Made by a program: the position numbers and the translations under genes
Part shown: piece after piece, positions 28,686 to 39,318 of the stretch
How the letters are laid out: each line of letters opens with the position of its first letter
Position numbering within the stretch: position 1 is the stretch's first letter
Source: Stutzerimonas xanthomarina
GTDB lineage: Bacteria > Pseudomonadota > Gammaproteobacteria > Pseudomonadales > Pseudomonadaceae
DNA length: 64,000 nucleotides
Direction of reading: 5' to 3'
Assembly: GCF_003935375.1 (NCBI RefSeq)
Contig: NZ_RHQM01000006.1
Span: forward strand, 172,880 to 236,879
The notes under the pieces: generated by a model
What the model was told of the DNA's origin: nothing
Seen by the model: only the letters and a program-made list of their open reading frames with translations
The model's database searches: none

Positions 28686-30167
28686 TTACTGGCCGAGCAG
28701 ACCGGCGTTCTGCGCCGAACCGAAGGCGAAGCCGATGAATTCCTGCACGCTCATTTCGCGGCCGTTGAAGGTCACCCGGTTGTCAGCGTAATGCAGCGAG
28801 CTGACCAGGCGTTCGCCTTCCAGGCGCGACCAGCCGGTGTTCAGCGCCATGCCGCTGAACAGCTCGGTGGCGGCCTCGGTTTCCTGCTGCAGTGCCGCCT
28901 GGTCGAGCTGGCCGTCACGCGCGTTGTTCTGCACGACCAGCCCGGCGATGTCGCGCACCAGGTTCCTGTCGATGCCGGCGTCGGCCTTGAGCGAGGCGAG
29001 CATGCTGGTGATCATCGCGTCCGGGGTGAAGGCTTCTGCGCTCGGCGATTGCAGGTCGAGAACGACCGACAGCCGGGCCGCGCCGTGGGCGGTTTCGAAG
29101 CCGAACTCGTCGAGGGCCAGGGTGGGCTTGTGTTCGAGCAGCCGCAGGCCGTGGGCCTGCAGTGCCTGCTGCTGGGCGCTGGTCATGCCGGCGAAGGATT
29201 CCTGCGGGGTGGCGCTCTGGTCGAGGATGTCCTTGTAGCTCGCCACTAGGGCCTTGAGGCTGCTTTCCTCGAGGTTGCGCAGGCTGAAGACGAGGGCGAG
29301 GTTGCGGAACGTCTGGCCCTTGGCGCTGACCTCACCGATGCGGTAGCCGATGGTCTGATCGAGGCCACGGCTGCCGCGGCTCAGTGCCTCCTCGACGGAG
29401 GCCTGCTGGATGACCACGGCGGGTTCGTCGCCGGCCTTGATTTCCATGCGTTCCAGGGTGATGGCGGACGGGCCGAAGCCGAAGCCCGCGTCATAATCCT
29501 GCTTGTCGGCGCTCAGGCCGATGCCGCGCAGGCTCACCTGTACCGGCTGGCCGCTGTCGCTGCGCTGCATGTCGATGTCGACTTCCGCCAGTTCACCGTC
29601 CATGCGTACGTCGCTGCCGTCCTTGTTCGCCTCGAAGTTGAGGTTGGCCGGTGCGATGCGCACGCTGCCGTCTTCGTCCTCGATGTTCAGCGCGGCGGTG
29701 CGCAGGTCGCCGGCCTGGCCGCCGTCGTAGCCGATGGTCACGTCACCCACCAGCGGCACTTCGCCGGAGGCGGCATCGAACAGCTTCTGCGTCAGCGGCG
29801 TGCGTTCGAGTTCGAAATGGCTCTGCGCGGCGACCGGCATCAGCTGACCGCGGCTCAGACGGGAGACGGGGAAGGGGCCGTGCTCGAGGCGATCCTGCAG
29901 CAGCAGGGCGTAGTGTTCGGTGTTGCCTTCGTCGTCCGCCACTTCGATGTCGATCTGGTAACGCGCGGTGCTGGAGAGCAGGCCGCGTTCGAAGCTGAGC
30001 AGGGTGAGGCCGACCTCGGCACCGGCGCCGACGCCCATCTCGCGCAGCTTGAGGTTGGCCTGGTCGACGGCATCACGGGCGGTCGATTCGACCTGGGTGC
30101 TGGTGTAGAAGGTGGCGGCGCCGAAGAGGGCCAGGGGTACGGCAACGGCGAGTGCGAGCTTTTTCAT
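28686..30167 (-). CDS. YdgA family (DUF945) exported protein
   Basis: A 493-residue protein with an N-terminal signal or anchor helix (MKKLALAVAVPLALFGAATF), then YTSTQVESTARDAV. The body consists of repeated amphipathic beta-rich segments such as VGLTLLSFERGLLSSTARYQ and DIDMQRSDSGQPVQVSLRG, typical of DUF945/YdgA. It is likely a periplasmic or inner-membrane-anchored protein with a large beta-helix-like domain. Family function is poorly known; a role at the cell envelope is inferred. It is a single gene with a hairpin after it. Confidence 0.8.
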   Translation of the reverse strand: MKKLALAVAVPLALFGAATFYTSTQVESTARDAVDQANLKLREMGVGAGAEVGLTLLSFERGLLSSTARYQIDIEVADDEGNTEHYALLLQDRLEHGPFPVSRLSRGQLMPVAAQSHFELERTPLTQKLFDAASGEVPLVGDVTIGYDGGQAGDLRTAALNIEDEDGSVRIAPANLNFEANKDGSDVRMDGELAEVDIDMQRSDSGQPVQVSLRGIGLSADKQDYDAGFGFGPSAITLERMEIKAGDEPAVVIQQASVEEALSRGSRGLDQTIGYRIGEVSAKGQTFRNLALVFSLRNLEESSLKALVASYKDILDQSATPQESFAGMTSAQQQALQAHGLRLLEHKPTLALDEFGFETAHGAARLSVVLDLQSPSAEAFTPDAMITSMLASLKADAGIDRNLVRDIAGLVVQNNARDGQLDQAALQQETEAATELFSGMALNTGWSRLEGERLVSSLHYADNRVTFNGREMSVQEFIGFAFGSAQNAGLLGQ

Positions 30168-30351
30168 GGAAGCATCCTGTGCGGTGGCTGGGCAGACGTC
30201 CTGTCAGCCGGTGGTTGGCAAGCGGCGGCACTCTAGCAGCGCGCAGCGGCAGGCTCCAGCGCGCCGGGGCAGAGGATGGGAAGGGTGAGAACGTGGCAGC
30301 AGATTCGGGCGGGACGACGCCTGCTGCGCCTTCGCCGCCCTGCCTGCGTGG

Positions 30352-30549
30352 TTAATGCATGTTGTCCGATTTCGGCATGGGTATCGCCACACTGCTTTCC
30401 ACACTGCCGGCCTCGGCGTCGCCTTCCTTGTAGAAGGGTTCGATTTCCTCGCGGGCCTGTTGCCAATGCTCGCTTTCCTTGCCTTCCGGCTGGCCTTCGG
30501 CTTGCCAGATTTCATAGGCGCGCTGGCGGATTCGTTCGTCGACGTTCAT
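30352..30549 (-). CDS. DUF2934 domain-containing small protein
   Basis: A 65-residue protein starting MNVDERIRQRAYEIWQAEGQ, followed by GKESEHWQQAREEI, the DUF2934 signature (R..AY.IWE..G.P.G...H W). The C-terminal 25 residues are acidic and disordered-looking. The function of the family is unknown. It lies upstream of ydgA, in the same direction, with a 184-nt gap, and is probably transcribed separately. Confidence 0.8.
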   Translation of the reverse strand: MNVDERIRQRAYEIWQAEGQPEGKESEHWQQAREEIEPFYKEGDAEAGSVESSVAIPMPKSDNMH

Positions 30550-30797
30550 GTGACAACCTCCTGGTCACGGGCTCGCGAACGCGAGCCGCTAAGCAGTGGA
30601 AAGGGGGCTGCGGTGGAGGTTCCGGCGGGGCGACGAGCGCACTTGGCCAAAACGTCGCAGGCTGGATAACGCCGCGCATGGAACCGCCGGCGCTGATGCG
30701 GTCGAAGCTCTGGATAAATGGCGCCGACTGGCGTTTCATTCGCTTCGCGCCACGCCCGCCTGGGCCGGCGTACCGCCTTTTCGCACAGGACTGACCG

Positions 30798-32462
30798 ATG
30801 AGTATCGCCGCCAACGCAGGACGCCTGCCCGACCCGCACACCCTGACCCACCTGCCGCGCCTGGTGGCGCGCTACTACAGCGACCGCCCGGACCCGTCCG
30901 ATCCGGCGCAGCAGGTGGCGTTCGGCACCTCCGGGCATCGCGGCTCCTCGCTCAAGGGCAGCTTCAACGAATGGCACATCCTCGCCACCACCCAGGCGAT
31001 CTGCGATTACCGCCGCCAGGAAGGCATCGACGGCCCGCTGTTCATGGGCATGGACACCCATGCGCTGTCCGAACCGGCATTTATCTCGGCGCTGGAAGTG
31101 CTGGCAGCCAACGGCATCGAGACGCGCATCGACGCCGGCTGCCCGGAAACCAACGGCGAGCCGGGTTACACACCGACCCCGGCGATCTCCAACGCGATCC
31201 TCAGCTACAACCGCGGCCGCACCAGCGGGCTGGCCGATGGCATCGTCATCACGCCGTCGCACAACCCGCCGGGCGATGGCGGCTTCAAGTACAACCCCAG
31301 CAATGGCGGCCCGGCCGACACCGGCGTGACCAAGTGGATTCAGGAGCGCGCCAATGCGCTACTGGTCGCCGGTCTCGATGGCGTCAAGCGCATGGATTAC
31401 CGCCAGGCGCTCAAGGTCGCCACCACCCAGCGCTTCGATTTCATCGACGCCTATGTCGGCGGGCTGGAGCGGGTGATCGACCTCGCGGCGATCCGCGATT
31501 CGGGCCTGACGTTCGCGGTCGACCCGCTGGGCGGCGCCGGCGTGCACTACTGGCCGCGTATCGCCGAGCGCTTCGGCCTGCCGCTGGAGGTGCTGTCCAC
31601 GGTGGTCGATCCGACCTTCCGCTTCATGCGCCTGGACTGGGACGGCAAGATCCGCATGGACTGCAGCTCGCCACATGCCATGGCCGGGCTGATCGAGAAC
31701 AAGGACCGCTTCGACGTGGCCTTCGCCTGCGACACCGACCATGACCGCCACGGCATCGTCACCCGCTCCGGCGGGCTGATGAACCCCAACCACTACCTGG
31801 CGGTGGCCATCGAATACCTGTTCACCCATCGCCCGGGCTGGAGCGCCGAGGCCGGCATCGGCAAGACGCTGGTGTCCTCGTCGATGATCGACCGCGTCGC
31901 CGCCGGCATCGAGCGTCGCCTGGTGGAGGTACCGGTGGGCTTCAAGTGGTTCGTCGACGGCCTGATGGATGGCAGCCTGGGCTTCGGCGGCGAGGAATCG
32001 GCCGGTGCGTCGTTCCTCGACAAGCAGGGCGGCGCCTGGTCCACCGACAAGGACGGGCTGATCCTCGGCCTGCTCGCCGCGGAGATCACCGCGGTGACCG
32101 GCAAGGACCCCAGCGAGCGCTACAAGGCACTCACCGACCGCTTCGGCGCACCGGTGTACCAGCGCATCGACGCCGCGGCCAACCGCGAGCAGAAGGCGCG
32201 TCTGGGCAAACTCTCGGCTTCGCAGGTCGGCGCCAAGGAGCTGGCCGGCCAGCCGATCACGCGCATCCTCACCGAGGCACCGGGCAACGGTGCGGCCATC
32301 GGCGGGCTGAAGGTGGAAACGGCGAACGGCTGGTTCGCCGCACGGCCGTCCGGCACCGAGGACGTGTACAAGATCTACGCCGAGAGCTTCGAAGGCGAAG
32401 CGCACCTGGCGCGCATTCAGGCCGAGGCCAAGGCGCTGGTGGATTCGGTGCTGGCCGGCTGA
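30798..32462 (+). CDS. pgm: Phosphoglucomutase (alpha-D-glucose-specific)
   Basis: A 554-residue enzyme interconverting glucose 1-phosphate and glucose 6-phosphate. Active-site phosphoserine lies in [13 protein letters not shown], metal binding in [11 protein letters not shown], sugar binding in [12 protein letters not shown] and phosphate binding in [12 protein letters not shown]. The length is normal for the long bacterial Pgm. AGGA lies upstream of ATG 30798. Glucose 1-phosphate feeds UDP-glucose synthesis, hence galE and the glycan operon at the left of the window. Confidence 0.95.
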   Translation: MSIAANAGRLPDPHTLTHLPRLVARYYSDRPDPSDPAQQVAFGTSGHRGSSLKGSFNEWHILATTQAICDYRRQEGIDGPLFMGMDTHALSEPAFISALEVLAANGIETRIDAGCPETNGEPGYTPTPAISNAILSYNRGRTSGLADGIVITPSHNPPGDGGFKYNPSNGGPADTGVTKWIQERANALLVAGLDGVKRMDYRQALKVATTQRFDFIDAYVGGLERVIDLAAIRDSGLTFAVDPLGGAGVHYWPRIAERFGLPLEVLSTVVDPTFRFMRLDWDGKIRMDCSSPHAMAGLIENKDRFDVAFACDTDHDRHGIVTRSGGLMNPNHYLAVAIEYLFTHRPGWSAEAGIGKTLVSSSMIDRVAAGIERRLVEVPVGFKWFVDGLMDGSLGFGGEESAGASFLDKQGGAWSTDKDGLILGLLAAEITAVTGKDPSERYKALTDRFGAPVYQRIDAAANREQKARLGKLSASQVGAKELAGQPITRILTEAPGNGAAIGGLKVETANGWFAARPSGTEDVYKIYAESFEGEAHLARIQAEAKALVDSVLAG

Positions 32463-32478
32463 GGACCAAGGCCCGGCG

Positions 32479-32664
32479 TCAGGCGTCGGGCTCCAGCTGC
32501 TGGCGGTCACTGATATTGACCGCCAGCTGCGCGGCTTCGACGTCGTCGGTCAGGTAGCGGCTGTTGCCATTGGCATCGGTGACCCGATGGACCATGGCGA
32601 TATCCGGGTGGCGCAGATGCTCGGGAATGTCGTCGCCTTCGAGCTTGGTCACGGTCACACTCAT
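32479..32664 (-). CDS. Conserved hypothetical protein (61 aa)
   Basis: A 61-residue protein starting MSVTVTKLEGDDIPEHLRHP, then MVHRVTDANGNSRYLTDDVE. It is soluble and acidic and has no recognised domain. The start at 32664 is supported by AGGAG 7 nt upstream. It converges on pgm with a 16-nt gap, so the two transcripts must end in or past each other. Confidence 0.6.
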   Translation of the reverse strand: MSVTVTKLEGDDIPEHLRHPDIAMVHRVTDANGNSRYLTDDVEAAQLAVNISDRQQLEPDA

Positions 32665-32770
32665 GGCTCGGCTCCTGTTGGCGGTATCTGTCTGGCATGT
32701 GACTGCGCCGCGGCCGATGCGATCCGCTGAAACCGGGCGCCGCGCATCCGACACGGCGCGAGCGCATCGC

Positions 32771-33376
32771 TCAGCGTGGCGCATCCAGCGCCTTTTCCAC
32801 CTCGAGTTCCAGCGCATAGGCCGGCTGTTCCACGACGCGGTGGTCCAGCGTGTAGCGTCGAGCGAACTCGGCGACGCCCCAATCCAGATACTGTTCGACG
32901 TGCTTGAGCTCATGGGCCCAGAGCGCGACGTTGTCCTGCGCATCGCCGGCGTGGCGGAAGACGATGACGTCGATCAGGGTCACGGCGTTGACGTCCGGAT
33001 TGCGCAGCAGGGTGTTGCCGGCATTCAGCGCCACCTCGTCGCCGACGCGGTAGCGCGCGCTTTCCAGCACGGCCAACTCGAAGAAGGGTTCGAGCTGCGA
33101 GCGGATATGCAGCGGCATCGGCTCGACGCCGCCGGCCACCAGGCGATCCCGCGATTGCTGAATCCAGTTCTGCAGCGCCAGCGCGGCCATGCGCTGCACG
33201 CGGTCGTAGACGGCCTGGGTGTCGCTTGCCGAGCCCGGCACGCAGAGGCAGCTGCCACTCAGGCAGATCGGCCGCTGGCCGGGCGGGCAGGCCGTCTGTG
33301 CCAGAGCCGGAATGCCGGCCCACAGCACGCATGCGAGCAGCAGGGAAAGGCGGCGAAGAAGCGGGGTGAACGACAC
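32771..33376 (-). CDS. Exported DUF4157-type putative zinc peptidase
   Basis: A 201-residue protein with a signal peptide (LLRRLSLLLACVLWAGIPA, cleavage near ALA-Q). A short cysteine-rich segment follows (ACPPGQRPICLSGSCLCVPG). Near the end, LWAHELKHVEQYLDWG has an HELKH zinc motif followed by QY, which is the DUF4157 pattern. Such domains are metallopeptidase-like, and several act as toxins or phage-associated peptidases. Here it is a lone exported protein. A third zinc ligand is not certain, so activity is inferred. Confidence 0.7.
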   Translation of the reverse strand: MSFTPLLRRLSLLLACVLWAGIPALAQTACPPGQRPICLSGSCLCVPGSASDTQAVYDRVQRMAALALQNWIQQSRDRLVAGGVEPMPLHIRSQLEPFFELAVLESARYRVGDEVALNAGNTLLRNPDVNAVTLIDVIVFRHAGDAQDNVALWAHELKHVEQYLDWGVAEFARRYTLDHRVVEQPAYALELEVEKALDAPR

Positions 33377-33399
33377 GCGAAGTCCTCGAAGGCGAGGGC

Positions 33400-33442
33400 G
33401 AGCCCCGGGCCGGTGCGCACTATAGCCGTGCGCCCGGGGCTC
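33400..33442 (-). terminator. Long stem-loop after the trehalose synthase gene
   Basis: An 11-bp stem, GAGCCCCGGGC and GCCCGGGGCTC, with a further paired inner part, located 14 nt past the stop of the leftward treS gene. No T-run follows on either side. Confidence 0.45.
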
Positions 33443-33455
33443 GCGAAGAGGGCCT

Positions 33456-35525
33456 TCAGATCACCGGCGATGCCGCGCTCACCACCCGCAGGGCCAGGCC
33501 TTCATAGGGGTCGAGGTTGAAGGTCAGCTCGCAGTTCTCGGTGAGGTCACCTTCCACGCGCTCGTGGATGATGTCCACCACCGGGCCGGGCGCCACGCCG
33601 GGCAGGCAGACGGTTTCGCTGATGGTCTCGGCGCTGAAGTTCAGTGCGGTGATCTGCACGCCTTTGCCGGCCGGCAGCTCGTGAACCATGATCAGCAACC
33701 CCGGCGCCTGCACATCGGGAATCAGGATCTGCTTGCTCGCGGCGATGTCGTAGGCCTGACGCACGCTGAGGATGCGTTTGAGCTGGCAGGCGAAGGAGCC
33801 GCCGTGCTGCAGCTGCTCGGCCAGGCTGCCGTACAAGGCGCGGGCTTTCGGCAAACCTTCGGCGGACGTCGACGCCTCGGGCGCCAGGTCCGCCAGGTCA
33901 TAGCCGCCACGGTTGATCCAGCGCGTGTCGCCGTCGCCCATCAGGTGCTCGACCTGCTCGGGCGCCAGCGGCAGGGCGCCGACCAGATCCCAGCCGGAGA
34001 GGGCGAACACGCCGGGCTGCATGGCATTGAACATCACCAGCAGGATATGCAGGCGCTGGATCTGCTCCACTTCGGCCGGGCCGATGGCGTCCAGATCGCG
34101 GATATTCAGCGCCGCCGCGATCACGCTCGCGGTAGTGCAAGCCACGCCGTTGGTAACGAACTTGAGGTTGTAGGGCGCATGCTCGCCGGTCAGCCGTTCG
34201 TACAGCTCCTCGCGGATCAGCTCGCGCAGGTGCCCGCCGGGCAGCGTCTGGCCCTTGTAGTGGTAGTGGTCGTAGGCGTGCAGCGTCCAGAAATGCACCA
34301 GTTCCAGGGTCAGCTCGTCGTGGTTCTGCAGTGCATGGATCAGCGAGGCCGGGTCGATGCCGAAGGCGTGCACCTCGCGCAGCATCATGCGCAGGAACTC
34401 GGTGTCGCCGGTCACCAGCGCGTGGTGATAGGCCGGACGGGTGATGAAGTCGTAGGACAGGTCGGCACCGCCGTGGGACATGGCGGCGATGTCGTCGATG
34501 GTCAGGTTCAGTTCCTGGAAGCTGAAGCCGCCGGCCTTGCGGATCGCGCCGGCGAGCAGCTGGTTGCCGGTGACCGACAGCGGATGGCCCTCGGACCAGG
34601 CGGTGCCCTCGGCCCTTCGCTCGACACCGAGAAAGCCGTTGGCATCCAGGCGCAGCATGCGGGCGCCGGCCACATCAATGGCATGCAGGGCATCGCCAAT
34701 GATCAGCTGCTGGGCGGCGAACGTCGGATCGAGCCAGTTCAGCGACGGCTGGCCTTCCTTGAAGTAGTGCAGGTAGACCCAGCGCCTGACCTTGCCGTCG
34801 ACCCCGGTGACTTCCCCGGTGGCGCTCCAGTCGGTGTCCTTGATGCCGGGCTCGAAGAAGATCACCCGCTGCAACTGGCCGACGATGTAGTGCTTTTCAT
34901 GCAGGCGATCAACGACCGGCGGTTCGAGATTGACCGAATCGCGTCCCGGCGGCACCTCGGGCAGCAATTCCCAGTCCTCCTCGCGGATCTCCACCATGTG
35001 GTACAGCCCCGGGTAGTCGCCGTAGGCCATTTCCGCGAGGCGGAAGTCGGCGCCCTTGCCGGTGTGCGCCGGGACGATGTCGTCGATGACGATGGCGTTG
35101 TGCGCGGCGGCGACCCGGCTGAGCTGCAGCATCTGCTCTTCGGTGCCCAGCTTCGGGTCGATATCGAAGCTGATGCGGTCGAAGTTGCCATCGATGGTCG
35201 GCGTGAACTCGCGTCCGCTCAAACCACCAGAGCGCTTCATCGGACCGTTGTGGATGCCCTGCACACCCAGCTCGGAGAGCGCGCTCCACAGGCGATCGTC
35301 ACCCAGCGCTTCGAGCACCGTACCGCCCTCGGGGGTGATGATGGCTGCCGGGTAGGCGGTGAACCACACCGAGCCGATGGCGCTGGCATCGCGCGGCCGC
35401 GCCTGGGCGTAGGGCCGCTGCCAGAGCCGCGCCTGGCCGGCATAGAGGCGCGACCGCTCGCGCGCCGCGTGCAACATGGACTGGTCCACCAGCCACTGGA
35501 TATAGCTATCGTCTGGGGTGCTCAT
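33456..35525 (-). CDS. treS: Trehalose synthase (maltose alpha-D-glucosyltransferase), GH13
   Basis: A 689-residue GH13 enzyme that converts maltose to trehalose, giving a compatible solute. I recall that a trehalose synthase of this size has been characterised from P. stutzeri. Catalytic features are visible: nucleophile Asp in [13 protein letters not shown], acid/base Glu in [11 protein letters not shown] and the transition-state Asp in [21 protein letters not shown] is the first conserved region. The N-terminal [17 protein letters not shown] is typical of this branch, which differs from the mycobacterial TreS fused to a kinase. The C-terminal beta domain covers about the last 90 residues. 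Likely role: osmotic protection and trehalose-glycogen cycling. Confidence 0.88.
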   Translation of the reverse strand: MSTPDDSYIQWLVDQSMLHAARERSRLYAGQARLWQRPYAQARPRDASAIGSVWFTAYPAAIITPEGGTVLEALGDDRLWSALSELGVQGIHNGPMKRSGGLSGREFTPTIDGNFDRISFDIDPKLGTEEQMLQLSRVAAAHNAIVIDDIVPAHTGKGADFRLAEMAYGDYPGLYHMVEIREEDWELLPEVPPGRDSVNLEPPVVDRLHEKHYIVGQLQRVIFFEPGIKDTDWSATGEVTGVDGKVRRWVYLHYFKEGQPSLNWLDPTFAAQQLIIGDALHAIDVAGARMLRLDANGFLGVERRAEGTAWSEGHPLSVTGNQLLAGAIRKAGGFSFQELNLTIDDIAAMSHGGADLSYDFITRPAYHHALVTGDTEFLRMMLREVHAFGIDPASLIHALQNHDELTLELVHFWTLHAYDHYHYKGQTLPGGHLRELIREELYERLTGEHAPYNLKFVTNGVACTTASVIAAALNIRDLDAIGPAEVEQIQRLHILLVMFNAMQPGVFALSGWDLVGALPLAPEQVEHLMGDGDTRWINRGGYDLADLAPEASTSAEGLPKARALYGSLAEQLQHGGSFACQLKRILSVRQAYDIAASKQILIPDVQAPGLLIMVHELPAGKGVQITALNFSAETISETVCLPGVAPGPVVDIIHERVEGDLTENCELTFNLDPYEGLALRVVSAASPVI

Positions 35526-35582
35526 TCGACGTCGGTTCCCGCTGTGCTAAGGGAAATGTAGTCGTTTGAGTCGGGTGTTCCG

Positions 35583-37139
35583 TCATCGTTGCATCGAATC
35601 GTCCGCCGAAGTTGCCTGGGCCAGCCGCGACGACCGGGCATCCGGTGCGGCCCGTGGCCTGACGCGCCGTGGCCGACCACGCAGGCGGCGCCAGCCCAGC
35701 AGCACGCCACTGACGGCGATCGCCAGCATGCCGGTGCTGAACGCCAGCAGCAGGCCGTCGCGCAGCAGCGGCCGTTGCAGCAAGGGCAGCCAGTCCCAGC
35801 TGTGCAGCAGCTTGAACACCAAGCGCACGGCACGCCGGCGCTGGTCCAGCTGTTCGATGACGGTGCCGCTGTAGGGGTCGAGATGCAGCCAGGTCGCCGC
35901 CGGATCGTCGAAACGCACCCGCAGCATCGGCAGCCGTCGCGGTAGATGGCTGTAGAGGCTCGGTTCACTGCGGGCGTAGTAGTGGAAGTCTTCCTGTCCC
36001 AGCCATTCGAAGCGCAGCTGCTGTTCGGGCCAGGCCTGGCGGACCTCGCGTTCCAGCAGGGCGCGCTCAAGGCGTTCCTGTGCCGGCTCGGAATGGGTGG
36101 CGGGCAGGATGCGTGTTTCACCCCCGGCATCGATACCGAGCAGATAGGGCTGATCGCCGAGCACGTGCCACTGCAGCTCCACCGGTTCGATACCAGCCTC
36201 GCGGAATCGGGCCAGCGCGGAGGCCAGATCCGTATCCAGCGCCTCGGTGTTTAGCGGCGCTTGCCGCAGCGCGGCGGCATCGATGGTCGAGCGCTTCTCG
36301 AACAGCCCCCAGGGCTCCATCGACAGCATGCCGCTGACCAGCCAGACCAGCAGCGCCACGCCGACCAGCATTCCGCCAACGTGGTGCACGCGGCCAGCGC
36401 CAGCCGGGTAGGGCGAGTGCGAGCCGTTGCGGTAACGCCCGGCGAAGCGCCAGCGCAGCAGCCCGATCAGCATGCCCAGCAGCACCAGCACCGCGGCGAG
36501 CAGCGCACCGTAGACCAGCGCCACTGACCAGATCGCCTTCGGCATGACTTCGCGCAACGGGTAGAGCCAGTGCAGCCAGGCGCCCAGCAGGTTCCAGGCG
36601 CGTTCGTGGGCAGTGGCGTCGCGCACCACCAGCCCGGTATGGCTGGAGACGTACAGCAGGCGACCTTCGGCATCGTCCGCCTGCACCCGATACAGCGGGC
36701 GCTCGCGGGCCAGGGCGTGGTTGCGCGTCCAGGCATCTTCCTCGACCCGATCGAGCAAGCGCACCTCGGCGCCGTCCGCGAACTGCCGCGCGCTGGCCAG
36801 TGCCTCGGCAGCACCGATGTGCTCGATGCGCCGGCCGCTGCGCGCATCGACCGCCAGCAACGGACCGTCGCCGTAGTCCAGCAGATAGCGCGGCGAGCCT
36901 CCGGCACCCGTCAGACGCAGACTGAGCGGCGTGCGCGGGTCTGCGCTGACGGCAAGCGCTGCACCCGGTGCGATGCAGCAATCGGCACTCAGCGGCTGCA
37001 AGCGCGACAGGTGCTCCTCTGGCGTCAGCTTGGGATAAGCGACGAAGAGCATCACCACGCCGCTGACGATCCAGAGCAGCACAAACAGGCCGAGCCCGAT
37101 ACCCAGCCAGCGGTGCGCGAGGTACAGATAGCGCTTCAT
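35583..37139 (-). CDS. PepSY domain membrane protein (siderophore/iron-reductase type)
   Basis: A 518-residue inner-membrane protein. It has an N-terminal helix (YLAHRWLGIGLGLFVLLWIV), then a PepSY-like periplasmic region. Internal helices include VALVYGALLAAVLVLLGMLIGLL and HHVGGMLVGVALLVWLVSGM, and the last helix is near LAFSTGMLAIAVSGVLLGW. Histidines in HRWLG and HVGGM could bind haem, as in PepSY-TM reductases that act with TonB receptors. It begins 5 nt after the TonB receptor gene, so both are in one leftward operon and probably act in iron or copper-complex uptake. The metal is not determined. Confidence 0.8.
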   Translation of the reverse strand: MKRYLYLAHRWLGIGLGLFVLLWIVSGVVMLFVAYPKLTPEEHLSRLQPLSADCCIAPGAALAVSADPRTPLSLRLTGAGGSPRYLLDYGDGPLLAVDARSGRRIEHIGAAEALASARQFADGAEVRLLDRVEEDAWTRNHALARERPLYRVQADDAEGRLLYVSSHTGLVVRDATAHERAWNLLGAWLHWLYPLREVMPKAIWSVALVYGALLAAVLVLLGMLIGLLRWRFAGRYRNGSHSPYPAGAGRVHHVGGMLVGVALLVWLVSGMLSMEPWGLFEKRSTIDAAALRQAPLNTEALDTDLASALARFREAGIEPVELQWHVLGDQPYLLGIDAGGETRILPATHSEPAQERLERALLEREVRQAWPEQQLRFEWLGQEDFHYYARSEPSLYSHLPRRLPMLRVRFDDPAATWLHLDPYSGTVIEQLDQRRRAVRLVFKLLHSWDWLPLLQRPLLRDGLLLAFSTGMLAIAVSGVLLGWRRLRGRPRRVRPRAAPDARSSRLAQATSADDSMQR

Positions 37140-37144
37140 GCCGG

Positions 37145-39193
37145 TCAGAAGTCCAGGGTCACTGCGGCATACAGCGCGCGGCCATCACCCGGCGCATGCA
37201 GTGTCTCGGCGCCGTCGTACCAGACGTACTCGTAGTAGCGGTCGGTGAGATTCTTCAGCTGCAGGTCGACGGCCAGCTGCTCGGCCAGCTGATAGCTGGC
37301 GCCCAGGTTGAACAGCACGTAGCCGCCGTACTTGCCCTGGGTGTTCTCGCGTTCGAGGTAGTAGTCGGTCTGGCCGTTGAGCCAGGCGCTGAGCTGCAGG
37401 TCCGGCGTCGCCTGGTAGGTGCTGCCAGCCGAGTACAGCCGCTGCGGCACGTGGTCGATCTGCTGGTCCTGACTGGCCGGCAGGCTCGGATCAGCCTTCT
37501 CGATTTCCGAGAACTGCCAGGAGTGCGCCAGCCACAGATTCAGATCGCTGGCGGGGTAGAGGTTGAGCTGCGCATCGTAGCCCCAGCGCCGCGTCTGCCC
37601 GAGGTTCTCCGATTCACCGCTGGGGTCGTTGAGCCGACGCCGCACCTCGTCCGTGGCCACCTGCTCCCAGTAGGCGATGCGGCCGTCGATCCAGTGCGCC
37701 GGGCTGAACTTGATGCCGGCTTCCCAGCCATCGTTGATCGACGGCGAGAGATCGCTGGTGCGTGGCGGCACCTTGTAGGCGGCCGCGCCGGTGCCGATCT
37801 GGAAGGTCCGGCCCCAGTTGCCATACAGGCTCAGCTGCTCGATGGGGGTGTAGATCAGGCTGATTTTCGGCTGCTCGATGCTGCCGTAGTCGTTGATGGC
37901 GTAATCGTTGCCGCTCAGCTCATCGGTGAAGTCGCCCTCGATGCGGTCGACGCGAAACGCCGGGATGATCTTCAGCAATTCGACCGGCTGGATCACCGCC
38001 TGCAGGTAGGCGCCGTAGCTGTCGTAGTCGAAGCGCTGGTCGCGGGTCTGGGTCACGACCTGGCGCTCGACGGCGGTGTAGCGCTCGCTGCGGTTGCGCT
38101 GCTGCTCGGTGTCGAGCCCGCCTTCAATGGCCAGGTCATGCAGCCAGGACACGTCCGGGCGATAGGTCAGCGAGGTACGCGCGCCGTAGTGCTTTTCCTC
38201 ACTGGTACGCCGCTGCTGTGGCGCCGATTGCGAGAAACGCACCCAGCGGTCGTCGTCCAGGGTGTTGAGCCAGACCTTGGTCGCCCAGCTGAGATCGCTG
38301 GCCAGCTGGCTGTCCAGATGCAGGCTGAGCTGATTCATGCGCCGCTCGCCCATGTCGCTGGATGACAGCGCGTAGGACTGACGGGGCGAGTGCCGTGCGT
38401 CCTCGCGCGACAGGTAACCCGGCTCGTCCGCCTCGGCCTCGTAATGCCGGGCGATCAGGCCAAGGCGCCAGTTGCCGGCGTCCGGCGTGTAGAACCATTT
38501 GCCGGACAGGCTGGTGCGCTCGCTGCCGGCATGGTCGCGGTAGCCATCGCTCTTCTGCTGGCCGATGAAGTAGTTCTGCGTCCAGCTGCCGCTTTCGATG
38601 CCCTTGGCCAGCTGCAGCTCCTGGGTGTCGTAGCTGCCGTAGCGCAGCCGCGCCTTGCCGTAATCGCCGCCGATGCGCGACTGCACGGCGACGTTGCCGG
38701 CGATGTTGTACAGGCCGTAGCGCGGGTCGTTGGTGCCACGCACCACCTCGATGCCGTCGATCTCCAGCGGAAACAGCATGTCCAGATAGGGCATGTTGCC
38801 GTCGTTGCTGTTGCTCGGGATGCCGTCGATCAGCAGCTTGACCGCATTGACCTCGCCCTCGCCGTTGAAGCCACGAAAGGACAGCTTGCCGGAGCTGGTG
38901 CCCTGGCCGAACTCGGTGAGCATCACCCCCGGCGTGCGACGAAACAGCTCCCAGCTGTAGAGCACCGGCTGCTGTTCGAGGATGTCGCCGCCGAGCAGAT
39001 CGACCGAGCTGATCACGCTGCTGGTCGGCAGACCACCACCCGACTGGGTGGCGGTGACGGTGCTGCTGCCCAGCGACAGCGCGGAGGCGGCGGTATCGGC
39101 AAGGCTTGCCGGCAGATAAGCAGCGGCCAGCGCCGCAATAACAAGACGAGGCAGCGCAGGGCGCCGCGACAGGTGCGCAGGATGGTCGAGCAT
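37145..39193 (-). CDS. TonB-dependent outer-membrane receptor
   Basis: A 682-residue outer-membrane receptor. The signal peptide is LVIAALAAAYLPASLAD. The plug domain carries SWELFRRTPGVMLTEFGQGT, LSFRGFNGEGEVNAVKLLID and GIEVVRGTNDPRYG. A 22-strand barrel follows, ending in LYAAVTLDF with the terminal Phe needed for assembly. ATG 39193 (MLDHPAH) is used because AAGGAA precedes it; a frame reaching to 39490 lacks a signal at its start. The next gene is a PepSY protein, so the cargo is probably a metal chelate. The exact siderophore or ligand cannot be told. Confidence 0.9.
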   Translation of the reverse strand: MLDHPAHLSRRPALPRLVIAALAAAYLPASLADTAASALSLGSSTVTATQSGGGLPTSSVISSVDLLGGDILEQQPVLYSWELFRRTPGVMLTEFGQGTSSGKLSFRGFNGEGEVNAVKLLIDGIPSNSNDGNMPYLDMLFPLEIDGIEVVRGTNDPRYGLYNIAGNVAVQSRIGGDYGKARLRYGSYDTQELQLAKGIESGSWTQNYFIGQQKSDGYRDHAGSERTSLSGKWFYTPDAGNWRLGLIARHYEAEADEPGYLSREDARHSPRQSYALSSSDMGERRMNQLSLHLDSQLASDLSWATKVWLNTLDDDRWVRFSQSAPQQRRTSEEKHYGARTSLTYRPDVSWLHDLAIEGGLDTEQQRNRSERYTAVERQVVTQTRDQRFDYDSYGAYLQAVIQPVELLKIIPAFRVDRIEGDFTDELSGNDYAINDYGSIEQPKISLIYTPIEQLSLYGNWGRTFQIGTGAAAYKVPPRTSDLSPSINDGWEAGIKFSPAHWIDGRIAYWEQVATDEVRRRLNDPSGESENLGQTRRWGYDAQLNLYPASDLNLWLAHSWQFSEIEKADPSLPASQDQQIDHVPQRLYSAGSTYQATPDLQLSAWLNGQTDYYLERENTQGKYGGYVLFNLGASYQLAEQLAVDLQLKNLTDRYYEYVWYDGAETLHAPGDGRALYAAVTLDF

Positions 39194-39318
39194 CTCGCAT
39201 GTTCCTTGTGCAACAGACAGGGCCGCACGGCGAATAGCCGGCGACAGATGCCCGCACGCCGGCCATTGGCGGGTGCAGGTCAGTTCAGGCGTAGCAACGA
39301 GGAGTGACGCCAGCGGCG

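Noticed and set aside
28343..28738. Open frame in the gap upstream of the hybrid kinase
   Set aside because: Low-complexity Arg/Ala content, no ribosome site, and it runs into the end of the ydgA-like gene.
30276..30794. Plus-strand open frame before pgm
   Set aside because: Arg-rich, overlaps the DUF2934 gene on the other strand and has no ribosome site or domain.
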